The notes beneath the pieces were generated by a model. The model searched no databases. It saw nothing but the letters and a program-made list of their open reading frames with translations, and was not told the DNA's origin. Positions 38,993 through 48,412 of a stretch of 64,000 nt of DNA are shown in pieces. Each line of letters begins with the position of its first letter. Position 1 is the first letter of the stretch. The position numbers and the translations under genes are program-made. This DNA is from Rhizobium sp. CB3090 (lineage in GTDB: Bacteria; Pseudomonadota; Alphaproteobacteria; Rhizobiales; Rhizobiaceae), in assembly GCF_029714285.1 (NCBI RefSeq), contig NZ_CP121664.1:248001-312000 (forward strand), written 5' to 3'.

Positions 38993-39109
38993 AATTTCAT
39001 CCGGCATTGACAAGCCAGAGCGCGGCGTACTCGGCTGCTTTGCTGCTGCATTTTATATAAACGGCTAAAAAAATTGGTAGAGGCTCCGTGGGGGTTCTTT
39101 TCAGCAAGA

Positions 39110-39125
39110 TTGGCACGACTCTTGA
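39110..39125 (+). promoter_or_regulatory. Sigma-54-type promoter for luxR gene, -12 GA variant
   Basis: TTGGCACGACTCTTGA: GG at 39112-39113, 10 bases, GA at 39124-39125, the same -12 variant as nifH. It lies 45 bp before the start codon. The expected enhancer position (about 39012) is only 20 bp from the end of the ISL3 element and no TGT-N10-ACA is present, so the insertion may have removed or displaced the enhancer. Confidence 0.6.
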
Positions 39126-39169
39126 ACTACGGAATTCCGAGCCCTCGGAAAAAACGGGAGGAAAGCACG

Positions 39170-40156
39170 ATGTCAGCTCTTCCACAGCCCGCTTTCAAAG
39201 CTTTAGCGATAACGTTCGCCGAAGGCTCGGAGAGCCGTGGCCGCTCAGGGCCAGCGACGTCACGCACTGACGACAAAATGGCGTGCCATTATTTGACCGA
39301 GAGCGAGAATCGATTGTTTAGGGACGGTTGCGGTTCCACTCAAGTGAGTAAGCAGACCGGCCAAGTTGCCGATGTGATTTCCTCGGACCTCTCGCCGCCT
39401 TCTCAAGCTATAAACAGAGGGGAATTTGCAGTCCAGTTCGGCCGATTTCTTGACCAGACACATGGCATCGCTCAGTCTAAACAGTTATTTGAGCACTTAT
39501 CAGCTTTCGCTCTGAATTTCGGCTGTACGTGGATAGCCTACGGTCCTCTTACAATCGAGCGCAAGGTTTTACAGCCGGTTCGACGCCCTTCACTTGAGAT
39601 CCTGAACTATCCTGATGAATGGCAGAAGCGATGTCTCGAAATGGGTTATGATCGGAAAGCTCCCATTATCAAGGAAAGTCGAATGCGATCAGGCCCTATC
39701 CAGTGGAGAGAGGCATACGTTGGCCCTAGCACAACTCCAAACGAACGGCGTATCTTCGACGAGGCTGCAAGCTTTGGCGTAAGGTCAGGCATTACTATTC
39801 CCTTGCGCAGCTCGGCTGGAAGCTTCGCCATCATGAGCTTTGCCCAGCAAATTGAGCGTGAATACCACCACAGGGCAATCGCCTACTTACAACTTGCGGC
39901 GATACATTTCCATCTGAGACTTGCAAATGTCGCGGATTCGAATCCCATGGAGAAAGTGCCTGAGCTCTCGCTTAGGGAGAAAGAATGTATTCTCTGGGTA
40001 GCACGGGGAAAGTCGTCATGGGACATAGGAATTATTATGAATATATCCGAAAACACTGTTAATTTTCACATTAAAAACGTCATGCGAAAGTTGGACGCTG
40101 CCAGTAGAACGGTCGCGGCTATTAAGGCAATAAATCTGGGATTTATCGAGCTGTAG
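39170..40156 (+). CDS. LuxR-family transcriptional regulator with autoinducer-binding-type domain
   Basis: 328 residues from ATG 39170 with GGAGGAAAG upstream. An unusual N-terminal extension of about 95 residues precedes the sensor domain (about 100-255), which shows quorum-sensing signature spacing: CTWIAYGP, PDEWQKRCLEMGYDRKAPII and GPIQWREAY. The C-terminal LuxR helix-turn-helix is LSLREKECILWVARGKSSWDIGIIMNISENTVNFHIKNVM. No luxI gene is nearby, so it is either a solo receptor or responds to a remote synthase. Its promoter suggests induction in symbiosis, and its position suggests control of the aminotransferase/kamA region (inference). Confidence 0.88.
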   Translation: MSALPQPAFKALAITFAEGSESRGRSGPATSRTDDKMACHYLTESENRLFRDGCGSTQVSKQTGQVADVISSDLSPPSQAINRGEFAVQFGRFLDQTHGIAQSKQLFEHLSAFALNFGCTWIAYGPLTIERKVLQPVRRPSLEILNYPDEWQKRCLEMGYDRKAPIIKESRMRSGPIQWREAYVGPSTTPNERRIFDEAASFGVRSGITIPLRSSAGSFAIMSFAQQIEREYHHRAIAYLQLAAIHFHLRLANVADSNPMEKVPELSLREKECILWVARGKSSWDIGIIMNISENTVNFHIKNVMRKLDAASRTVAAIKAINLGFIEL

Positions 40157-40400
40157 GAGGCGATTGTTCGTCTCTAGGCGGCAGTGCCGCCACTGCCGCA
40201 GCTCTGTTTTCCTGCGACAGGCCAATAATAAGCAAATAGGAACACTATCATTCTAGGTAGGAGCACAGTTAGCAATGGTCATATAGAGTTGCGGAAACTT
40301 TCCAAATTGACGCCGGATTTCGAGGCGTTGCTGAGATTTCGCGGTAATTGGCGTCAAGGGTACAGGCGCTGGGTCATGGCATCTGGTTGAGGAAATAATC

Positions 40401-41675
40401 GTGAGTAATGACCGCATTTCCAATTCCCTATTTGCTTTTGAAACCTTCGAATCGAACGTGCGATCCTATTCACGATCATTCCCCGTGGTGTTCACGAAAG
40501 CGGCAGGAGCCATCCTCGAAGACGAAAATGGTTGTGCGTTCATTGATTTTCTTTCCGGCGCGAGTGCCCTTAACTACGGTCACAACGATTCGTACATCCT
40601 AAGTGCTGCCGTGGAGTACCTGCAGTCAAATCGGGTTATCCATGCGTTAGACATGGCTACGTCGGCGAAAAGAGAGTTTATCGAGCTTTTTGACGAGCTG
40701 ATTTTGCGCCCGCGTGGTCTTAGGTACAAATACCAGTTTGTGGGTCCCACTGGAGCCAACGCCGTCGAGGCAGCTTTGAAACTTGCACGCAAGGTCACTG
40801 GACGCCACAGCATCGTCTCATTCACCAACGGTTATCATGGGGTGAGCCTGGGCGCGCTTGCAGTAACTGGTAATCGATATTTCCGAGACGCGGCAGGTCT
40901 TCCTCCTTCCGGCGCGGTGTTCATGCCTTACGACGGCTATTGGGGCCCTGATCGGGATACTACGGAATATTTGGACAAAGTGCTTGCCGACCGTAGCAGT
41001 GGCGTCGATTTGCCCGCGGCCGTTATTCTTGAAACCGTTCAGGGTGAAGGCGGCATCAATCCTGCGAGCAGAAACTGGCTGCAGTCGCTCGAGCGGCTTT
41101 GCAGGAAGAATGGCATCCTGCTGATTATTGATGACATTCAGGCGGGCTGCGGACGAACTGGCGATTTTTTCAGCTTTGAGTTTGCGGACATTTCTCCAGA
41201 CATCGTTCTTTTGTCGAAATCTCTCAGCGGTTGTGGGCTGCCGCTGTCACTCTTGCTGCTCAAACCCGAATTTGACGTCTGGCAACCAGGCGAACACAGC
41301 GGAACCTTTAGGGGCAACAATCTCGCACTCGTGACAGCGACCGCTGCTTTGCGAAAATACTGGACAAATGAAAACCTATCTAGAGAAGTTGTCGAAAAAG
41401 GATGCATTCTAAGAGAGCGCCTTCAGCAAGTCGCCCAAAGCAACCGAAATTCCAACATTGCCGTACGTGGAAGGGGCATGATGGTGGGGCTCGACTGCAG
41501 TACGGGCAAATTGGCGGCGCAAATCGTACGCAAAGCCTTTGAAGATGGGCTCGTAGTAGAGCGATGTGGCGCGGAAGATCACGTTATTAAGCTTCTTCCT
41601 CCATTGACAACTGAACGGCAGACCTTGGAGCGTGGCCTGGATATTCTGGAGAAATCCGTGCACTCAAGCGTGTAA
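40401..41675 (+). CDS. Class III PLP aminotransferase, EctB/diaminobutyrate type
   Basis: 424 residues. Family blocks: DENGCAFIDFLSGASALNYGHND, YQFVGPTGANAVEAALKLARK, ETVQGEGGINPASRNWLQ, LLIIDDIQAGCGRTGDFFSFE and LSKSLSGCGLPLSLLLL with the PLP lysine. Overall it resembles L-2,4-diaminobutyrate:2-oxoglutarate aminotransferases (EctB, siderophore-type). It would form or use a terminal amine such as diaminobutyrate from aspartate semialdehyde. No ectA or ectC is present, so ectoine is not the likely product. Located 245 bp after the luxR gene on the same strand. Confidence 0.88.
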   Translation: MSNDRISNSLFAFETFESNVRSYSRSFPVVFTKAAGAILEDENGCAFIDFLSGASALNYGHNDSYILSAAVEYLQSNRVIHALDMATSAKREFIELFDELILRPRGLRYKYQFVGPTGANAVEAALKLARKVTGRHSIVSFTNGYHGVSLGALAVTGNRYFRDAAGLPPSGAVFMPYDGYWGPDRDTTEYLDKVLADRSSGVDLPAAVILETVQGEGGINPASRNWLQSLERLCRKNGILLIIDDIQAGCGRTGDFFSFEFADISPDIVLLSKSLSGCGLPLSLLLLKPEFDVWQPGEHSGTFRGNNLALVTATAALRKYWTNENLSREVVEKGCILRERLQQVAQSNRNSNIAVRGRGMMVGLDCSTGKLAAQIVRKAFEDGLVVERCGAEDHVIKLLPPLTTERQTLERGLDILEKSVHSSV

Positions 41676-42465
41676 AGCTATGCTTGGCTCTTGGAGGCAT
41701 GGCAGAGCCAAAGCGATCAGGCGCCGGCATCGATTGTGGTTTGTGGGCACCGCGACTCGCGCGAACCGGCTCATCTACGGATCGCGCGGTCGCGGGCGTC
41801 TTGCAGGCGCTAACGCCTCGTAACCTGTTAGCGCTATAAAAAGTGCGACCCCCAAGCTTATTGGGTAACGAGGTCGCCTAAATGGGGCTAAGGCCCAGAA
41901 CTATCTTTCTGAAAATCTGGCGATCACGTCGTTCCAATGGTCTCCGTCATCGCATTTGGAAATGCGGAGGTCTCCCAAGACGATGCTGAAAACCGGTCAA
42001 TGGGAATTCAGATTTGTCGGATTCGCGACATGGAATGTTCGGCCCTGCGTGCGCCCCATCCTCACCTAAATAGTTGAACAGGGGAAATAGGCTCTTCTTT
42101 TGCCGATTCTGCGTAGATGGCACATCTTTTGCTTTCTCCATATTGCGAAGCAATGGATCGTCGATCTTAACGTCAACGACGAGTTTATGGTGGTGGGACG
42201 TAGAAGCCAGCATGTCGCACTCGAGTAACTCCATGTTCGGCGCCGTCTTGGTTCTCATGACGATATTGGTGCGCGCGGGTCGACACATGGCCTTATCTTC
42301 AAGAAAGATTCAATCAAACCGGCTTCCGGGAACGCTGCAGCGCGTGGATGAGCTAGCCAACACGGGCTGTTTGAGGCATCGGGAAAACGGAGACCTTAAA
42401 ATCCATAGGCCAAGTAAAGGCTTTTGCCGCTTAAGCATTTGCCTAATAGACTTCAGGAAGTAAGA
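41676..42465. other. Spacer with a short hairpin, no supported gene
   Basis: 790 bp. A GCGCTAAC (41807-41814)/GTTAGCGC (41827-41834) inverted repeat with 12-base loop is present and might terminate the aminotransferase transcript, though it lacks a U run. Short frames on both strands look non-coding. Confidence 0.4.
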
Positions 42466-43359
42466 ATGGATTTTCCCACCACAAGTCTCATAAAGAACCG
42501 CTATGAGCGATTTCCCCGGCAAATGAAGGTCGCTGCGCGTTGGTTGGTTGACCATCCGACAGAGGTCGCACTGCTGTCAATGAGGGAGCAGGCGCGCCGA
42601 GCAAGAGTGCCTCCGGCAACGTTAACGCGGCTTGCAAAACGCCTTGGCTTCGATGGCTTCGACAAATTGAAGGAGGTATTCGCGGATAGCGTTAGGGAAC
42701 GGCCGGAATGCTTCGGTGGAAGTGGAGAGGAGTTGTTGGCACGAGGGAAGATCGGGGGAGATGGCGTCCTCATCTGCGATACAGTGAATGCTTTGCAGGG
42801 TCATCTAAGCAGGTTCGCGCAGCCGTCCGCGATTGCCGCGTTGGCGGCAGCAGCCGACCTCGTAGCGGAGGCGAAACAAATTTTTTGCATCGGCCGCCGT
42901 TCAAGCTTTCCCGTCGCTTATTTAATGCACCATGTTGGATCATTGCTTGGCTCTCCCACAACATTGATCGATGGGTTGGGCGGAGCCTCCGATGATGCGC
43001 TTAGGTCTGTCGGTCCAGAAGACATTTTGCTGGCGGTCACAGTCAGCCCTTACACCCGCTTCACAGTACAGGCAGCCGAGTTTGCCGTGTCGCGTGGTGC
43101 GAAACTCATCGCCCTGACGGACAGCGAACTGTCTCCAATCGCAAAAATTTCTCAAGTTGTGATCCGCGTTCGCACCGAAGTTCCTTCATTTATTCACACG
43201 ATGACTCCGGCATTGGCCGCAGTAGAATGTCTCATGGAACTGGTCGCCGCGAGACGCGGGAGCTGCGCTCTTCAAGCTCTGGCTGACCATGAAGAACAAC
43301 TTGTGGAATTCGACGCTTATGTCATGAAGAACGGCGTAGGCACGAATTCTCATGACTAA
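42466..43359 (+). CDS. RpiR/MurR-family transcriptional regulator
   Basis: 297 residues from ATG 42466 (MDFPTTSLIKNRYERFPRQM) with AGGAAG upstream. The N-terminal helix-turn-helix (VALLSMREQARRARVPPATLTRLAKRLGFDGFDKLKEVF) is followed by an SIS sugar-isomerase-like domain (FCIGRRSSFPVAYLMHHV, ILLAVTVSPYTRFTV, AKLIALTDSELSPIAKI). Regulators of this group sense phosphorylated sugars or related metabolites and usually control neighbouring catabolic or biosynthetic genes. It stands alone between the aminotransferase and kamA-like genes. Confidence 0.9.
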   Translation: MDFPTTSLIKNRYERFPRQMKVAARWLVDHPTEVALLSMREQARRARVPPATLTRLAKRLGFDGFDKLKEVFADSVRERPECFGGSGEELLARGKIGGDGVLICDTVNALQGHLSRFAQPSAIAALAAAADLVAEAKQIFCIGRRSSFPVAYLMHHVGSLLGSPTTLIDGLGGASDDALRSVGPEDILLAVTVSPYTRFTVQAAEFAVSRGAKLIALTDSELSPIAKISQVVIRVRTEVPSFIHTMTPALAAVECLMELVAARRGSCALQALADHEEQLVEFDAYVMKNGVGTNSHD

Positions 43360-43796
43360 TGAAGAGCCGGAAATTGATTGGTCGCTATCCGCTTGGCGCG
43401 ACGTTTCGCCGGCGATTTCGACGAGCATCTCTCAGGAATCTGCACACCAAAAACAGTGTGTCGATGTTGGTCTTGCTAGCGTGAGGCGAGCCGATTGCCT
43501 TTGAGTGTCAATCCACTGCAAACATTGGCCCGTTTGTGGAAGGCGCCATTGAGTTGGACAGATCGTGATAAGGAATTGACCAACACTGCTGAGTTTTCAA
43601 AAGAGAGAGCCGGGCCAAGATGTCGCACCCAAAGGATCGAATTCACAAAAGAGCCCCATCCACGACGTTGCGAAGACCGACGACATCAACCAGGAGCACG
43701 AGGGTTGCCTAGCTGAACCTTTAGGCAAACATACCTTGAAGCTTCGAACGGCTCACATCATCGTTTACATTGCCCGTGTCAACTTAAGCGCATTTC
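43360..43796. other. Spacer upstream of the kamA enhancer
   Basis: About 440 bp without a supported gene, leading to the regulatory module at 43797-43908. Confidence 0.4.
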
Positions 43797-43812
43797 TGTT
43801 CCGGCCCTGACA
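43797..43812. promoter_or_regulatory. NifA upstream activator sequence (kamA-like gene)
   Basis: TGTTCCGGCCCTGACA is a perfect TGT-N10-ACA with its centre about 89 bp upstream of the promoter GG at 43894. Confidence 0.8.
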
Positions 43813-43891
43813 GACACTCTAAAGACGCAGATTCTGTCGACCCCTGCGTAACCACTTCACTTGGCGTCACTTTGCCGGCTTCATCTCATCG

Positions 43892-43908
43892 ACGGTACGC
43901 GGATTGCA
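43892..43908 (+). promoter_or_regulatory. Sigma-54-type promoter for kamA-like gene
   Basis: ACGGTACGCGGATTGCA: GG at 43894-43895 and GC at 43906-43907 with 10 bases between; the -12 half TTGCA is perfect and the -24 half has GGTAC for GGCAC. It is 63 bp before the ATG. Confidence 0.75.
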
Positions 43909-43970
43909 TGGTCATAACAATGAAGCCGTTACGGCCATTGCGTCTCGCGTTCTTTAATTAGAGGCTCTAG

Positions 43971-45095
43971 ATGAAGACCACCCGCACAATTCAAAGTAAG
44001 ACGGATCCGCTCACCAGTTTGGGCCCACGGTTGTCGTCTAAGGTCATAAAGTTCGTTGAGGGCGCGCGTACAGTGACCCGGGGAGAGCTGGAAGCCAACA
44101 ACATCACGCGTTATGGTGTTACAAGATTCTATCGTGAACAGATCATTAACAGTGATTATTACGATCAGCTGAAATTTATCGTGGAGCCCTCATTCAAAGA
44201 GTTCGACAATAATGGCAATTTGGATACCAGTGGTGAGCACGATAACACGGTTGTGCCCGGATTTCAGCACAAGTACTCTCAGACGGGACTGTTGTTGGCA
44301 ACAGACCGTTGCGCTTCGTACTGCCGATATTGCTTTCGAAAACGCATTGTGGGTAAAGACTCAGATGAAATTGCAGCTGACTTAGGGCAAATTGCACAAT
44401 ACATTGAACGTCATCCTGAGATAACGAACGTACTGGTATCGGGAGGCGACCCATTCGTACTCAGCACCAGCAGGCTCCATGAGATTCTTGATCATCTCTT
44501 GCCGTTCCCGCATTTGAAGTCCATTCGTTTTGGCACAAAAGCGCTCGCGTACGCGCCCAAAAGGTTCGAGGATCCCACCTTGGTGACCTTATTCAAACGG
44601 ATTCATGATGCAGGTAAGACTGCGCTCATCGTCACCCATTTTGATCACTTTGGTGAGATCTCAGCAGACGCTGAGCGCAACATCTGCCTCTTGCGTGCGC
44701 AAGGCGTTCAGTTTCTTAATCAGTCCGTGCTCCTGGCTAAGGTCAACGATGATCCCGCGATCTTGGCCGAGACCTTCGCCAGATGTCATCAGATTGGCGT
44801 CCGCCCCTACTATCTCTTCCAGGGTCGGCCGGTGAAAGGTGCGTCGCATTTTCAGGTTCCGCTGCGTCGGGGACTAGAGATTACGCGCGGGATTAACCAA
44901 CGTCTCAGCGGCATCCAAAAGACATTCAAATATATCATGTCGCACTACACGGGAAAGATTGAGATTCTTGACGTTGGAGCCGATGGCCATGTGTACATGC
45001 GATATCATCAAAACAAGGCTCAGGAAAAGATTGGCAAGATATTTTCCCGCCGGTACCTTGAGGGCGCCTGTTGGCTGGACGATTTACCCGCTTAG
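43971..45095 (+). CDS. KamA-family radical SAM aminomutase
   Basis: 374 residues. The radical SAM motif C-x3-C-x2-C is at Cys114, Cys118, Cys121 (CASYCRYCF), followed by VSGGDPFVLSTSRLHEIL, matching lysine/glutamate 2,3-aminomutases. The C-terminal HYTGKIEIL aligns by eye with the GGGGK region whose lysine holds PLP. Such enzymes move the alpha-amino group to the beta carbon, giving beta-lysine, beta-glutamate or beta-arginine; the substrate cannot be chosen from sequence alone. It is somewhat shorter than classic KamA (about 415 residues). Directly behind a full NifA/sigma-54 module and 430 bp before an ATP-grasp ligase gene. Confidence 0.85.
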   Translation: MKTTRTIQSKTDPLTSLGPRLSSKVIKFVEGARTVTRGELEANNITRYGVTRFYREQIINSDYYDQLKFIVEPSFKEFDNNGNLDTSGEHDNTVVPGFQHKYSQTGLLLATDRCASYCRYCFRKRIVGKDSDEIAADLGQIAQYIERHPEITNVLVSGGDPFVLSTSRLHEILDHLLPFPHLKSIRFGTKALAYAPKRFEDPTLVTLFKRIHDAGKTALIVTHFDHFGEISADAERNICLLRAQGVQFLNQSVLLAKVNDDPAILAETFARCHQIGVRPYYLFQGRPVKGASHFQVPLRRGLEITRGINQRLSGIQKTFKYIMSHYTGKIEILDVGADGHVYMRYHQNKAQEKIGKIFSRRYLEGACWLDDLPA

Positions 45096-45527
45096 ATGGA
45101 AATGGCGCTGAATATTGATTTCATGCGCTGGACGAGCTAGGCCAAACGGCTGGCACTCACTGACCGTTCGGAAGGCAAAGTCAGACTTAGCATGAGCACG
45201 TGCTGCGTCTAGTGGCAGATCAGAGCGGATCGCACCGCTGAAAAGGACCGTCGCCATAGTTTCCACAGCCCGCGGCGACACGGTGCGGAGCGCGCAGATC
45301 TCTGTGCGTTGCGAAAGGGAGCGGCACCAGCAATGCTTGAGCTTCAAGCGCGATTTTGGAAATTTCAACCAAATCTGGCCTGCATTCGTTCCATCTTCCG
45401 AACTTCTCCCGTCCAAATAAGCGCTGCAGGTGCCCTTCCTAAAACTTTACACAATATTTGCAGAAGCAACTCCACCAACAATGATACGCTTGCCACCAAA
45501 GTTTATACATTGAAGGGAGGATCGTAA
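45096..45527. other. Spacer between kamA-like and ATP-grasp genes
   Basis: 432 bp. No gene, enhancer or sigma-54 promoter that I can support. If the ATP-grasp gene is in the kamA operon, this is an unusually long spacer. Confidence 0.4.
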
Positions 45528-46820
45528 TTGGCATTCGCCCTCGCACCGGTCGGAGTTACGCCAATGACAGAAAGAGCTCTCATTCTAATTGAAGGTAGCA
45601 GAGGTAATGGTCCTCTATATATGAAGGCAGCCGCGCGCCTTGGACTTTATCCCATTACGCTGTCGGCTGATCCAACTCAGTATAATTACCTTGCGGTGGA
45701 ACACGGTGAGGCAATCCGTGCCGACACGGATAATCTAGACGCGATGATCGGCCAGTGTTCCCGATTGAGTGCGTCGTATGACATTGCTGGCATTACCGGC
45801 TTTGCAGGTCGCGATGAATCGGAATATTTGATAATAAGCAATCTTTGCCGCCATTTCGGTTTACCCGGCCCAAATCCTGTCTCCATTGAACAGTGCTACG
45901 ACAAGTTCGCCCAACGGGAACTCCTCGCACAAGCCGGCGTTCCTGTACCTGCTTACCGCCTAGCGACAGGCGCGACTGACATTGAAAGCTCCGCTATAGA
46001 AATCGGTCTGCCAGTAATACTTAAGCCAGTTGTTGGCAGCGGCAGCAGCGGTGTTCGATTGTGCCGCAACCTCGCCGAGTTGACTGAACATACGGACTAT
46101 CTGCTGGGCGGGAAACACGCCTGGCGGTCTTCGCCGAAGATATTGGTCGAAGAATTTGCACAAGGCCCATACTATAGCGTCGACACCATGGGAAATGAGA
46201 TTATTGCAGTCGGTACCGCTGATTTTGGCCGCCCGCCCTATTTCATTGCTCGTGAGTACATTTTCCCGGCGCCCCTGACTGGCCGACAATATGATTGCGT
46301 CGCTGAGATTTCACTACGCTGCTTACGAGCGCTTGGGCTGGGCTGGGGGCCGGCGAACGTTGAATTGCGGTGGACAAAACGTGGCCCGGTCGCCATTGAA
46401 ATCAATCCCCGTCTTCCGGGTTTGGCGACCCCTCGGCTGGTGCTACTCGCGTACGGCGTGGATCTTGTGACTGAGCACATCAAGCTTGTTATCGGCGAGA
46501 AATCGGATTTGCACATAACGCGTTCTCAGGTTGCCGGCGCGCGGTTCCTGGTACCTGACAGCAACGGCATTCTTGATTGGGTCGACGGTGATAAAAGGGC
46601 AGCGGCTGAACTGGGAGTCGCCGAAGTTGAATTGTACGTCAAGCCTAAGGCCGAAATCGTCAGAACGAGTGATTACCGAGACGCGATCGGGCATGTCATC
46701 GCCACCTCACCGCATCACACTCAGACCGAGACAATACTTGAGCGTGCCACAAGCTTAATAACTTGGTCTATTATTCCATTCGCGACCCCTGCCGAACAGG
46801 AACCTATCGGGAACCGATAA
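45528..46820 (+). CDS. ATP-grasp carboxylate-amine ligase (copy 1)
   Basis: 430 residues from TTG 45528, which has GAAGGGAGG 7 bp upstream; ATG 45564 (MTERALILIEGSRG) is the alternative and fits the paralogue better. Blocks: ITLSADPTQYNYLAVE, the pre-ATP-grasp FGLPGPNPVSIEQCYDKFAQR, nucleotide-binding GLPVILKPVVGSGSSGVRL, VEEFAQGPYYSVDTMG and the metal-binding ELRWTKRGPVAIEINPRLPG. The family links a carboxylate to an amine using ATP (dipeptide-type ligases). It is a clear paralogue of the gene at 49422-50711. Same strand as the kamA-like gene. Confidence 0.87.
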   Translation: MAFALAPVGVTPMTERALILIEGSRGNGPLYMKAAARLGLYPITLSADPTQYNYLAVEHGEAIRADTDNLDAMIGQCSRLSASYDIAGITGFAGRDESEYLIISNLCRHFGLPGPNPVSIEQCYDKFAQRELLAQAGVPVPAYRLATGATDIESSAIEIGLPVILKPVVGSGSSGVRLCRNLAELTEHTDYLLGGKHAWRSSPKILVEEFAQGPYYSVDTMGNEIIAVGTADFGRPPYFIAREYIFPAPLTGRQYDCVAEISLRCLRALGLGWGPANVELRWTKRGPVAIEINPRLPGLATPRLVLLAYGVDLVTEHIKLVIGEKSDLHITRSQVAGARFLVPDSNGILDWVDGDKRAAAELGVAEVELYVKPKAEIVRTSDYRDAIGHVIATSPHHTQTETILERATSLITWSIIPFATPAEQEPIGNR

Positions 46821-47007
46821 CCTAATTATCCAGTTTTTGCCACCGGGCGTTGACAACGAGTGCAGAGAGAGATTGGCCTCGGTGGCCGCAGCTGGACATT
46901 CACAGAAGCTGGGGCGCAGGTCCGATCGCGCGGCCGTGATCTTCACAGAAGTGGCTCGGTTTGTCTGAACAGTTCCGGGCGTTTTGCTAAGTAGATTTCC
47001 GCCTCGA

Positions 47008-47836
47008 TTATGCCGCCATCATCATTGGCGTCAGCGCGTTGAAGTAAGCCTGATCCGGTGTCTGCCGGTCAAGGGATGAATGTGGACGTCGGGTATTGTA
47101 AAAGGTCAGATAGCCGCCGATGCCAGCGCGGGCCTCGGACACAGTCTTGTAGGCATGGAGATAGACCTCCTCGTATTTGATCGACCGCCAGAGCCGCTCG
47201 ACGAAGACGTTGTCGCAATGCACCCTTGCCATCCATCGAGACGGCGATCTCAGCCTTCTTCAGCACCGCCGTGAAGTCGATGGGGGTAAACTGCGATCCC
47301 TGGTCCGTGTTGAAGATGTCCGGCTTTCCGTACCGAGCAAGCGCTTTCTCGACTGCCTCTATACAGAAAGCCGTCTCCATCGTGATCGACAGCCGCCACG
47401 ACAGAACCCGACGACTGAACCAATCGACGACAGCGCAGAGATAGACGAAGCCTCGCGCCATTGGGATGTAGCTGATGTCCATAGCCCAAACCTGATTGGG
47501 TCTGGTGACTGCCAGCTTGCGCAGAAGATACGGATAGACCTTGTGACCAGGTGCCGGTTTCGACGTGTTGGGACGACGGTAAATCGCCTCAATGCCCATC
47601 TTCTTCATCAGCGTCGCGACGTGAAGCCGCCCTGTCTGAAGCCCTTCCGCCTTCAAAAGCCCCTGCAACATCCGGCTTCCGGCAAACGGGTAATCGAGAT
47701 GCAGTTCGTCGATCCGCCGCATCAGGGCCAGATCGCCGCCTGACACAGGACGCGGCGAATAATAGACGCTGCCACGACTGAAGCCGAGAAGCTTCGCCTG
47801 GCGGACGACCGACAGTTTGTGCTCGCGATTGATCAT
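47008..47836 (-). pseudogene. IS3-family transposase OrfB, frameshifted
   Basis: The main frame (47836 to about 47215) has MINREHKLSVVRQAKLLGFSRGSVYY, the WAMDISYIPMARGFVYLCAVVDWFSRR block with the first catalytic Asp, and FNTDQGSQFTPIDF with the second. After VSMDGKGA the sequence continues one frame over: CDNVFVERLWRSIKYEEVYL (catalytic Glu) and FYNTRRPHSSLDRQTPDQAY. The shift is at about 47215-47222. The enzyme is therefore broken in the assembled sequence. Confidence 0.88.
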
Positions 47837-48165
47837 TTCTTTCCGCTCAGCAGTCCGGCTTTGCCGAGCGCACCGGATAAAAAATCATTCTCTAACGTCA
47901 GTTCACCAATCTTGGCATGCAGGGTTTTGACATCGACGGTCGGAGCCGCTGGTTCCGCTTTGGCGTCATCACCGAAAACGCCTGTCGCCCCCTCAAGGAG
48001 CTGGTCCTTCCACTGCTTGATCTGATTGCCATGCAGGTCGAACTGCTGGGACAATTCCACCAGCATCTGTTCGCCCCTAATGGCGGCAAGCGCCACCTTC
48101 GCCTTGAAAGCCGGGCTATGGTTCCGGCGCGGTCGTCTCGTCATGGTCTCTCCTGTTCCCGGCAT
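47833..48165 (-). CDS. IS3-family OrfA
   Basis: 110 residues: RPRRNHSPAFKAKVALAAIRGEQMLVELSQQFDLHGNQIKQWKDQL is the helix-turn-helix, and the C-terminal leucine-zipper-like LHAKIGELTLENDFLSGAL precedes the stop. Its end overlaps orfB by 4 bp, the usual IS3 layout. Intact. Confidence 0.9.
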   Translation of the reverse strand: MPGTGETMTRRPRRNHSPAFKAKVALAAIRGEQMLVELSQQFDLHGNQIKQWKDQLLEGATGVFGDDAKAEPAAPTVDVKTLHAKIGELTLENDFLSGALGKAGLLSGKK

Positions 48166-48412
48166 CTAAGCCGAAGTCAGGCAGAAATCCACTTATCCGT
48201 GCTGTCCAAATTTCCCGAGCCAGCTCTTCACCCTCATTACGACATGCTGCCTCAAAGACGTCGAACCCGAAGGCATGGCCTTCTGTCGAAGCTGGCTGGA
48301 CAGCTTGGCTCTTTCGAGCACAAAGGCGATCGCCGAACCTTCACGTTTTCGGAGAGCGCCCGCGCCTGAGAAGAGCTCGATAATGTCAATCATAAGCCAC
48401 GGAGCACGAACG

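Larger units (their letters stand above)
46988..48195 (-). mobile_element. IS3-family element, degenerate
   Basis: It carries an orfA and a frameshifted orfB on the minus strand, the IS3 arrangement. The ends share an imperfect inverted repeat: TAAGTAGATTTCCGCCT at 46988 and, inverted, TAAGTGGATTTCTGCCT ending at 48195. I see no matching target duplication, so the exact limits are uncertain by a few bases. It sits between the two ATP-grasp paralogues and near their convergent ends. Confidence 0.8.

Noticed and set aside
40157..40400. Sigma-54 promoter for the EctB-like aminotransferase (TGGCATCTGGTTGA)
   Set aside because: The spacing between GG and GA is 9, not 10, and no enhancer is present.
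40401..41675. Ectoine biosynthesis locus
   Set aside because: Only an EctB-like gene is present; no EctA or EctC homologue is nearby.
41947..42463. Overlapping short frames on both strands before the RpiR gene
   Set aside because: No motifs, no ribosome sites, and the composition looks random.
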